Positions 16,108 to 24,420 of a stretch of DNA of 64,000 bases are shown in pieces. The DNA is taken from positions 11,218,001 through 11,282,000 of the forward strand of contig CM074863.1 of assembly GCA_037501455.1 (NCBI GenBank), in the 5' to 3' direction. A program made the translations under genes and the position numbers. Source of the DNA: Lantana camara. Lineage: Eukaryota; Streptophyta; Magnoliopsida; Lamiales; Verbenaceae. Each line of letters opens with the position of its first letter. Position 1 is the first letter of the stretch. The notes under the pieces are model-generated. The model ran no database searches, was not told where the DNA came from, and saw only the letters and a list, made by a program, of their open reading frames with translations.

Positions 16108-16905
16108 TTGAGTTTTTGGTGCACACTGCACACATACTCTTTTGGTTGAATTTTTTGTAACATGGGGTTTTGTGCAATACATACGTCTAACAGGAGGGGT
16201 GCAGGTGTAATTTTCTCAGTGAAAAACGTTACATGTACAAATATTCCATGATATATGTCCTTCTTGTTATTACTATTTTATTTGAATATGAAGCCAACTC
16301 ATGTTAATCTGTTATTATGTGTATTCTATATTGTTTTGTTCGGCCTTGTTCACACAATACACATCAAATGTAATTGATTCCTAATTGACGTGTTAATCTT
16401 TTGATTCCTAATTATTCCGTAATGTAGAGATTAATTGCCCTTAATTACTGTAACTACAAGTACGTACCTTGGAGGTATGATCAGTTCTTGCTATGATCAA
16501 TTCTTGCTAAAATAGTTTCAGATTCATAGTTTTTGTTCAAATCTTAGGGAAACAATCATAAGTATGTTGGTTGAATTGATCACGGCAGGAAGTTGAACTT
16601 GTTAGCTTTAGCAAAGATCTTGATCAAGAAATTTGACAAAGTATATTCAACAACCTTGAGTTCGATTAATAATTTTTATTTGTAATTGGTAACAAGCTTT
16701 TGGAATAAAAAAGTTCCAAGTTAGCAGAGACAAGGTCGAAGAACTTTTTGACAAGCATGCAAAAGATGATACATTAAACAGAAAAGAATCACAGTTTTTC
16801 ATTTTCATTGGTGAGCTCTATCCATAATATAAGTCAAACACCATATTTTAAAATTGAAAACACCTTAAACCAAAGACAAACACCATAATCCTAAGTTCAT
16901 TAAAT
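16108..16905. other. 3' flank of glucosidase gene 1
   Basis: Contains the 3' UTR of gene 1 and AT-rich spacer. The part up to about 16470 is shared with the 3' flank of gene 2 (attgacgtgttaatctttt and gagattaattgcccttaatt). This marks the approximate right edge of the duplicated block. No gene is seen. Confidence 0.55.
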
Positions 16906-18093
16906 TTAATGAAGTGAGTTCTTAATCCAAAAACCGTAATCCACGTGTGTCAGCCCATGAGCTCGTTTGCCAGCAAAATCGCCTGCGACCGAGTGATACA
17001 TTCCGGTGGTCAGAGAATACATAACGCCGCTATTGCCGTGGAACTTGTTGAAGTATATCTTGTTGGCCATTCCACTAATAGTACATATCTCCGCAAACGA
17101 TCCGTACGAACTAACATACAGACATTTGTTCCCCAAACTGTCGAGCTTCCTCCAACGCATTTCAGTTAAATCCAACTTCTTAACACTAACTCGTCTGTCA
17201 TCATTTGTGACAAATACACCCCATATCTCTCCATCCACTTCTGCCATGTAGCTCTCATGAGTCAGTCTCCTCCATATTTCATTTTCCTCCTCCTCTTCTT
17301 CCTCAACTATTTCAGCTTCCTCCTCCTCTTCTTCGTCCGTCAACTGATCTTCCTCCTCAACGCGAAAAATTGTCATTTCAGCTTCCTCCTCCTCTTCTTC
17401 GTCCGTCAACTCTTCCTCCTCAATGCAAAAAATTGTCCATCGGTTTTCATCTTTTCTCGGATCAAATGTACCGATTTCTCTTGTTTCATGGTCCACCAAA
17501 TAGTAGATTCCCCCATGGAAAAGTGGGGGACAATCTGATATGCAAAAACACTGTTTGCCATCCTTACAGATCTCTGATTTCCAATCTTCATCTCCAACTT
17601 TAATAAATCCAAAATCCATATATTGGAAACCACTGCCCAAATAGAGTCCAAAAACATAACAATCTGAGGAAGTTGGTGAAGAGGTAAAACACGCCCACAC
17701 GAAAGAATTAGTGGCCCGGGGGAGTTCAATTTTTTCTTTAGTGAAGGTATTAAAGAAAAATAAAGTGGTTTGGTGAGCCATTAGGAGCCATCCGAACTTG
17801 GAGAAGTAGATTTGAGCATCCATAAGCTCCGGAAAATCCAATGAGTAAAACTCATTGTGCAGCGAATGATAAACTTTCCAGGACGTGGTGCCCGGTAGCC
17901 AGTACATGAGGCATGGCCAATCCAAATCAGGCGAATTCACGGGCGGCGCCAACGTTGGCTGAACGGGCAAAATCGAATTCCATGACTTGCAGACCAATTT
18001 GAAATTGTGACGGTCGTTGAAAAACAACCGCGATAATATCAAACTCCAAACCTCCGGAGGAACATCATCAGAGCAGCAACTGGTCTCAGTCAT
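16906..18093 (-). CDS. F-box protein with KIB1-4 (DUF295) beta-propeller and acidic repeat
   Basis: Predicted substrate adaptor of an SCF ubiquitin ligase. Single exon, 395 residues. The F-box is at about residues 10-44 (DVPPEVWSLILSRL, then LVCKSWNSI). The rest matches the DUF295/KIB1-4 domain, with SWKVYHSLHNEFYSLDFPEL, FGWLLM and a C-terminal CLYVSSYGSFAEI. At about residues 218-274 there is an insert of three acidic repeats (TIFCIEEEELTDEEEEEEAE, TIFRVEEEDQLTDEEEEEEA, then a shorter Glu run), encoded by a near-identical tandem DNA repeat. That insert is not part of the family domain. The start is the first ATG, giving MTETSCCSDDVPPEVW. The neighbouring gene at 19889 is a related protein without an F-box. 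Substrate unknown. Confidence 0.85.
   Translation of the reverse strand: MTETSCCSDDVPPEVWSLILSRLFFNDRHNFKLVCKSWNSILPVQPTLAPPVNSPDLDWPCLMYWLPGTTSWKVYHSLHNEFYSLDFPELMDAQIYFSKFGWLLMAHQTTLFFFNTFTKEKIELPRATNSFVWACFTSSPTSSDCYVFGLYLGSGFQYMDFGFIKVGDEDWKSEICKDGKQCFCISDCPPLFHGGIYYLVDHETREIGTFDPRKDENRWTIFCIEEEELTDEEEEEEAEMTIFRVEEEDQLTDEEEEEEAEIVEEEEEEENEIWRRLTHESYMAEVDGEIWGVFVTNDDRRVSVKKLDLTEMRWRKLDSLGNKCLYVSSYGSFAEICTISGMANKIYFNKFHGNSGVMYSLTTGMYHSVAGDFAGKRAHGLTHVDYGFWIKNSLH
17276..17430 (-). repeat. coding minisatellite encoding acidic repeats
   Basis: A unit of roughly 63-66 bp is present about two and a half times, each containing cttcctcctcctcttcttcg followed by tccgtcaact. It stays in frame within the F-box gene and encodes the Glu-rich repeats. 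Slippage or unequal crossing-over would explain the repeat number. Confidence 0.8.
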
Positions 18094-18261
18094 AATTAAG
18101 CTAGACGACCAAAACGATTGATCTTATTTGATCGACTAATGTGCATACATAACACATAACTTAGTCTATATATATATATAGTGAGTAGTTAGTTTTTGAA
18201 TTCCTAATCGAATAAAAATTCTTTATTCTTTAGAAATAGGAATAGTTTCCTAGTACAATTA

Positions 18262-19733
18262 GGGCGAGTTTACTTTATAAGAATATATGAGTTTGGTAGA
18301 ATAAAGACCCTTATTCTACGCTTTACTTTAATAGAAAAGAAATCTATCCTTTTCTTGGAGCCCCGGATAAGAAAAGAAATCTATCCTTTTCTTGGAGCCC
18401 CGGATAAGAATGGGAAAAACTTGATTATATAATCTTGATAAAAAGTAGCCGCTAAATAACTAGTTTTTTCTGAGAGAGTATTTTTACTGAAATACCCTGT
18501 TTTTTCCTCATATCTACAAACCACGTTCTTCTTTTAGAGTTAACAAACCGTCACGAGTGGGTTAAAAAATATAAAAATTCTGGGAATATAACCAGAATTC
18601 TCATTTACTTTAATTAATAAACTTCCGATTAAATAGCCTTAAATTCTCACATTTTTACTTTTGTATTTTATAATCATTATCTTTCCAAATTTGTCCTTAT
18701 CTTGTTTCACTAAATAACTGCTATTGATATCCAAATATTTTATGATATTAAACTAAATAACAGATTAATTTACGTTTATCAACAACATCTCCCACGTACT
18801 TTACTTTTCTCATATAACAAAAATAAAATTAATGATGCTTAGCAATTAATAATAATAATCAATCATACCTAGCAATTAATAATAAAATTATAGATAATAG
18901 TAATTAATTATACTTAGCTATTAATAGTAATTAATTTTTCCATTTTTTGATACTTAACTATTAATAATAAAATTTTGTTAATGTTAAATAAATCAAAATA
19001 TAATATGTTTGTAAAAGAAGAACGTGAGGAAAAAACGGGGTATTTCACTAAAAATACTCTCTCAGAAAAAACTAGTTATTTAGCGGCTACTTTTTATCAA
19101 GATTATATAATCAAGTTTTTCCCATTCTTATCCGGGGCTCCAAGAAAAGGATAAATTTCTTTTCTATTAAACTAAAGCGTAGAATAAGGGTCTTTATTCT
19201 ACCAATTACTCATATATTCTTATAAAGTAAACTCGCCCTTACAAACATATTATATTTTGATTTATTTAACATTAACAAAATTTTATTATTAATAGTTAAG
19301 TATCAAAAAATGGAAAAATTAATTACTATTAATAGCTAAGTATAATTAATTACTATTATCTATAATTTTATTATTAATTGCTAGGTATGATTGATTATTA
19401 TTATTAACTGCTAAGCATCATTAATTTTATTTTTGTTGTATGAGAAAAGTAAAGTACGTGGGAGATGTTGTTGATAAACTTAAATTAATCTGTTATTTAG
19501 TTTAATATCATAGAATATTTGGATATCAATAGTAGTTATTTAGTGAAACAAGATAAAGACAAACTTGGAAAGATAATGATTATAAAATAGAAAAGTAAAA
19601 ATGTGAGAATTTAAGGCTATTTAAACGAAAGTTTATTAATTAAAGTAAAAGAGAATTCTGGCTATATTCCCAGAATTTTTATATTTTTTAACCCACTCGT
19701 GATGGTTTACCAACTCTCAAAGTAAACTCGTCC
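18262..19733. mobile_element. large palindromic (foldback) Harbinger-like element
   Basis: A 1,472-bp AT-rich non-coding element. Its ends are inverted repeats (GGGCGAGTTTACTTT on the left, complement of GGACGAGTTTACTTT on the right), flanked by a TTA target duplication at 18259-18261 and 19734-19736; TTA plus G-rich ends fits PIF/Harbinger. Inside, a long arm at about 18536-19014 is repeated in inverted orientation at about 19239-19719. The loop between the arms (19015-19238) is itself an inverted copy of the left-end segment 18262-18535. The order is A, B, C, A-inverted, C-inverted, B-inverted. No transposase is present, so it would be non-autonomous. Confidence 0.75.
18334..18407. repeat. 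tandem duplication of a 37-bp unit
   Basis: Two adjacent identical 37-bp units, each beginning gaaaagaaatctatcctttt and ending gccccggataa. The inverted copy of this segment inside the same element (near 19125-19165) has only one unit. The duplication therefore arose after the segment was copied, or was lost from the other copy. Confidence 0.85.
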
Positions 19734-19888
19734 TTAGAGTTTAATCGGGACAGGATACACCAAAACAAATTTAATCCGGACACGAAATCTTAATCCGATT
19801 AGAAATCGACCTTCATTCGTAACTTTAAATATCATACCGCAATAGATTAGTGCAAGAATTAATTTCAGATCTCTTTCAACCTCTCTCG

Positions 19889-20839
19889 ATGGAGAAATTG
19901 TTTTCTTGTCTTCCTGTAGATTCTGATGAGCCTCAGCCTTGGCTATTGATATCTCACCGGAAGAGGCATACATTTTACAGCCCATCAAAGAAACAGTATT
20001 TCGAGAGAAAAATTCCAGAATTGCACATGAAACAAGTCTCGTGGACTTCCTATGGTTGGCTATTCATAATTGATCGCAAATGCAGCAAACAGCCATTCGA
20101 TTGTTATCTTTTGAACCCTTTAGCACGACAACAAAGAATTCAACTCCCGCCTATCGAAATCAAGTCCAATATCGATATCACTTGTCAATGCGTTTTGTCT
20201 AAGCCACCTACGGAGACTGCTGATTGTCGTGTTTTAATCCTTAACCACAAGTCTCTCTTTTATTGCAGACTTGGGGATGAAAGGTTCAATGAGAAAACAT
20301 ATTATGAAGATGATCACTTCCATCTAGCAACTAGTTTAAATGGAAAAATATATTCGTGTAAGGAGAAGGATGGAATTCTAACCTTTGTTGAAGTTGATTT
20401 TGTTGGGCAAGGGCTCGTACTCAAGGAATTGAGAAACGATGTGGGAAGACCTTGCCAAATTCCATGGCCGTCTCCTCCACACTGGGGAAGCGTTAGTCAG
20501 TATCTAGTTGAGTATTCAGGTAATGAATTTGTGTTAGTACACCGGAATAGTTATCCACATTCGCTAACAGAAGCTGCATATTTTCGAGTTTTTAAAGTAA
20601 ATGTTATCGAAATGGAGTGTGAAGAGTTGATGAGTATCGGGGATCGGGCCATCTTCGTCTCTCAATCCAGTAGCATGTCATTATTGTGCACTGAGAAATC
20701 AGGCTTGAAGAGGAACTCAATATATTTTGAGTCCGGCTGCGGCAGAAATGTCCATGTGTACAATATGGAAGATCGGAGCAAAACAATTTTCAGAGCATGT
20801 GCAGTCTCCCCACACCTCAAATCTTGGATTATGAGTTAG
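19889..20839 (+). CDS. KIB1-4/DUF295-domain protein lacking an F-box
   Basis: Single-exon gene of 316 residues with the DUF295/KIB1-4 beta-propeller domain throughout: PWLLISHRKRHTFYSPSKKQ, then VSWTSYGWLFIIDR, CYLLNPLARQQRIQLPP, and a C-terminal RAIFVSQSSSMSLL with IYFESGCGRNVHVYNMEDRS. There is no F-box before residue 20, so it resembles F-box relatives cut down to the ligand-binding part. The start is the ATG at 19889; the open frame extends upstream to a GTG at 19850 but has no earlier ATG in frame. It lies divergently from the F-box gene at 16906-18093, with the palindromic element between. Whether it is expressed or works as a decoy cannot be judged. Confidence 0.78.
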   Translation: MEKLFSCLPVDSDEPQPWLLISHRKRHTFYSPSKKQYFERKIPELHMKQVSWTSYGWLFIIDRKCSKQPFDCYLLNPLARQQRIQLPPIEIKSNIDITCQCVLSKPPTETADCRVLILNHKSLFYCRLGDERFNEKTYYEDDHFHLATSLNGKIYSCKEKDGILTFVEVDFVGQGLVLKELRNDVGRPCQIPWPSPPHWGSVSQYLVEYSGNEFVLVHRNSYPHSLTEAAYFRVFKVNVIEMECEELMSIGDRAIFVSQSSSMSLLCTEKSGLKRNSIYFESGCGRNVHVYNMEDRSKTIFRACAVSPHLKSWIMS

Positions 20840-21115
20840 GCTAGCTTTGAAATTTTTTCTCCCACCAAAAAAAAAAAAGCTTTGAAGTTTTTTCTAATAA
20901 AGCTTGAAGCTTTTTGTTACCTCCTTCATTTTCATGGAGAGGGTGTCTCGAGTCTCTTATGTTCAATACTTTAATTTAATCATGTCTTGTATATTTATTT
21001 AACAGAAGATTTCATCTTATTGTGATTTTTTCTTATATTTAGTCTATTCTATTGCAAATTCATGCCCAACTATCTTACAATTTCAGATTCCTAGCCGTCG
21101 TTGCTGCCAATAGAT

Positions 21116-21208
21116 GCACTAGTTTAGACGAGAACTACTAACCCTGACATTCCCTAAGATTTGGCACTAGTTTAGACAAGAACTAACCCTGACATTCCCT
21201 ATGATTTG
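21116..21208. repeat. short tandem repeat, two units of about 45-48 bp
   Basis: Unit 1 (21116-21163) and unit 2 (21164-21208) both begin gcactagtttagac and contain aaccctgacattccct. The second unit has a 3-base deletion and a few changes. No coding potential. It is part of the otherwise featureless AT-rich spacer 20840-21770. Confidence 0.8.
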
Positions 21209-21449
21209 GTCAAAAGCATGTTGTTATTATAACCAATTAACCATAAATTTAAAATCAAATACTATTAAGGGTAGAATATTGATTTAAAAAAAAAAATAGA
21301 GATGGCATCGTCAAATTTCATTTTCATTTATGAATTCTTTGAAAGGGAACTGTCAGTAATTATTCAAAAATTAAGGAAAATTTGTATACTCAGGCCAAAC
21401 TAACACAGTACCCGGCAGAAACCGAAATGATGCATACGTATAAGAAGAT

Positions 21450-21476
21450 TTTTTTTTTTTTTTTTTTTTGGTCAGG
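21450..21476 (-). mobile_element. tiny 5'-truncated retroposon: poly(A) tail with 16-bp target duplication
   Basis: A 27-bp insert, a run of T followed by ggtcagg, is flanked by identical 16-bp direct repeats, ATACGTATAAGAAGAT, at 21434-21449 and 21477-21492. On the minus strand this reads as a few bases plus a poly(A) tail, the signature of a LINE-mediated insertion truncated almost to its tail. Confidence 0.75.
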
Positions 21477-21771
21477 ATACGTATAAGAAGATGGTAAAAG
21501 CAAAACAGACCTTCTTGTATGCATACGTATATGGTGAAAGCAAAACAGTCATTCTTGTAGAAAAAGTAGCAAATCTGCATGAATAAAAGAGTACATGTTG
21601 GTCAAAAGTCGTTCCAATAATAACATTTGGATTTTTAGATTATAGTAAGGTAATAAAATTAATATTATTACCGTTGTAGCTATCCTTATGCAAAATTGCA
21701 ACATCGCTCGACCTGACCACTTGCATTCCTTATCCCTCTGATCACTTGGGGTGTGTGTGTTAAAAAAAAAC

Positions 21772-21920
21772 CACTTGCATTCCTTCTACACCACTGATTC
21801 CGATTCCAATTCCAATGGCAATATCTGCTTCTTGAAGCATTCAACATCATTAGCTCCATCACCGATTGCTAGAGTTATTTTCTTCTTTCCTTCTTTAACA
21901 ACTCTTGTCACCTGTTTGAT
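21772..21920 (-). pseudogene. fragment of a P4-type ATPase (phospholipid flippase)
   Basis: The minus strand reads VTRVVKEGKKKITLAIGDGA then ND, the hinge motif (GDGAND) of P-type ATPases in the form seen in plant ALA flippases. It begins right after an acceptor-like CAG. After GANDV the frame shifts: the next residues only match the family (MLQEADIGIGI, then GISGVEGMQ) in another frame. About 50 codons survive with nothing recognisable on either side. This is a dead exon fragment. Confidence 0.75.
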
Positions 21921-22019
21921 CACTATTGTAAATTTGCTTCGTACATATATTCCACAAAAATTTGTAAAGACAGAAGTTTAATTTGAAAATGAATGAGAAT
22001 ATATAGGAAAACTTTGCAG

Positions 22020-22620
22020 TGCCTTATTGAAGAAGGAAGGAGCAAAGTTGAGCTATCCGATTTTGTTGAGTTTTGGCACTTCGCGTTCAAGTCAGGTACT
22101 CGCTCAATATAAGAGGAAAGTACTATCGGTCCAATTAAGAGCAGTTACGTGGCATGGCTCCATTTTCTAATTGAAAATCGGTGGATTCTAAGCGGTCGTA
22201 CTAAAGCTCGAATAGAGAAGGAAGTGGCTCTGCCAACGTCTTCGAATAGAAAGAAACCGCGTTTCCACACACACACTAGCTAGGTCAAAAAAGGTACGAT
22301 GAGCCTAGATGTCAACACGGCCTAAGTCTCTAGCTCGTAGAGTATATCTGGCGTCTCCACCATACATAAATAAGGAATAAGACCGCTTTGGCTTCATAGG
22401 CGAGTTAGGAATTTCCTTATTCTCTATCTAAATCTTTAGGTACAACTGCCCACCTTGCAAACAAAAGGCAGGGGACGGGTGATTCTAGGTAAGAGACTTT
22501 ACGAAGCCATAAAGAAGATAGGCAGGTGAGGGACAGTCGCCTTTTCTGAATTCTTTTTCACATTCGACGAGAACTTCCACTGGTTCTTCATATTCTAGTG
22601 ATGGAAAAGGGAGTCGCCGA
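22020..22620. other. possible mitochondrial DNA insertion (NUMT)
   Basis: The base composition changes abruptly from AT-rich nuclear spacer to a mixed, roughly balanced sequence without introns or A/T tracts, containing for example gcggtcgtactaaagctcga and ataggcgagttaggaatttc. The style is that of plant mitochondrial intergenic DNA. I recognise no organelle gene in it, so this is inference from composition only. Confidence 0.35.
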
Positions 22621-22819
22621 TGCTGAGGCATCTTCCTGCGTGGTTAAGTGTGTTACCAAATACCATAAATATTGGGGTATTTATAGAATTGAAATTTATG
22701 GGTGACACGAATCCACACACTAATGGTGCATTAAATACGGTTGTTTGGTTGTTAGGGAATACAAAAGACTACCACAATGGCTGTGTTAGAGGGTTTCCAG
22801 GTGAGAGGCCTAAGTAGGA

Positions 22820-23010
22820 GCGGTCGATTGTAGCTGTTCGATTGGGCCGATGGACTAGGTGACCGTAGCCATTCCATCGGGGTGACCTGGACTAGTCGAT
22901 CAAGGTGACTATAGCCGATCGATCGGGATGACGAGAGCCGATTGATCTGGGTTATCGAGGCTGGTCGATCGAGGTGACAGCCTGATAGGAGTCAATCGAT
23001 TGAGTGGTGA
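22820..23010. repeat. degenerate minisatellite with gatcgaggtgac-type core
   Basis: Several diverged units of about 30-35 bp, each containing a form of cgatcgaggtgac or cgatcgggatgac (near 22850, 22875, 22905, 22930 and 22965). It directly follows the anomalous segment described above. No coding potential. Confidence 0.5.
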
Positions 23011-24420
23011 GATTTACTGCCACTTGTTCAGGTAAAATCATGCCGCATCATATTTGATACCCAATCTTTAATTTTTATTTATTTTAGAGTCTAATTTTAT
23101 TTTTCGATTAAATTTTTTGCCCAAAATACTACAAGTGAGATTCACATGGGTATCAAGATAAGGGAATGAGAATACTAAAATATCTATGTTACCTGTATGA
23201 ATCTCAAGTGTAGTATTTTAGTTGGAAGATTTACCAAAAAAATGAATTTAGACATTAAAATAAACAGTAATTTATCAAATTTTTAATTTTCAAAAGATAG
23301 ATACTAAAATGCAATTCAGTGAAAAAATTGTTTAAACTTTAACCTAGAAAAAAAACATGAAAAGAAAAGGAGACCGAGAAAATTATGGAAAAAGGAAAAA
23401 ACGCTCCCCAAAATTAAATAATTTGAAGTTGGAATGAAATAGGAGCAGCGAGAAAAGAAAAAGGAAAATGATAATTTTGCCTCTTGAGCGCGAAGGCTGG
23501 TAAGTCCTCCTTCAATCGTGGCAACTTCTCAGGAAATTTCCCTTTTTCGAAAAATTCCAGTAGATGCCAATTGCTTCATCTCTCCGAACAATCTTCTATG
23601 GCACACAAAATGAGGGAAAATAGCAGAAATCAATAAATGAAGAGTATATGGTATATGTCCGAATGCTTGCTTCGTTTTTCTGCTCTTTTCGTTTCCTTTG
23701 CTAAACCCCACTTGTGAGAGAAGCAGATTATCAGCCGAGGAGGTTTGTGTTATTCAATCTGATTATTTTTCGTTATTTTTTTATGAAAATATTTGTTGTT
23801 TCTCCCTTGTAGAAGACTATGGACGTTCGTTCTCCGCTTCTCTAGAGCAAACGAGTTTTGGAGAATGCTAGTTTGCTTAGTTTTAGTTTCTCTAAAACAG
23901 AGTTGAACACTTATTTGGAGTGAAAATTTGTGAATTATTTGGGTATGAGTTTGTTTCTGATTTCATGCATTCTTGTAATGGCGTTAATCTGGCCGTGCTC
24001 TTCTGCCATTATGATGAATGTGGGAAGTCTTACCAGGAAAAAAAAATAAAAAAATAAAAAAAAATAAAAATAATTGTATTCTCGATGTTTTAAGACAGTT
24101 TATCTGTGTGAATTCATTTAGTTGTTGGATAGTTTAGATGGAATGGCATGGCATGGCTTTGTTCAACTGTCTTTTAAATTGTATGAATTAGCTACAATGG
24201 TGTAATTTGTATGGAGATTTGGTGATATCAAAGTTTGATTTATTGGGTAATTTCCTGAATGTTCTGCTTTTGATTTTGTGTTCTCCTCCAAAGCTGCAAC
24301 TATCAACTGCGTGGCAGCTAAATTGTCTATGTTGCTGGCTATACTCTTGTTAGGTGCTACTTGGAATTGTTTGATCTATTAAACTAATGAGAAGCTTACA
24401 TATAAATATATTTGTTCAGA
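23011..24420. other. spacer and possible former 5' region of the TTM pseudogene
   Basis: AT-rich spacer without a gene. The part from about 23450 to 24420 may be the remains of the promoter, leader and first intron of the triphosphate tunnel metalloenzyme gene, since the first recognisable coding exon begins just after. An A-rich simple tract lies near 24040-24072. Confidence 0.4.

Noticed and set aside
19850..19888. Longer N-terminus for the KIB1-4 protein, beginning at 19850
   Set aside because: The codon is GTG and the added residues match nothing; the ATG at 19889 is used instead.
21751..21981. Plus-strand frame of 76 codons over the P4-ATPase fragment
   Set aside because: It is the antisense shadow of the minus-strand GDGAND fragment.
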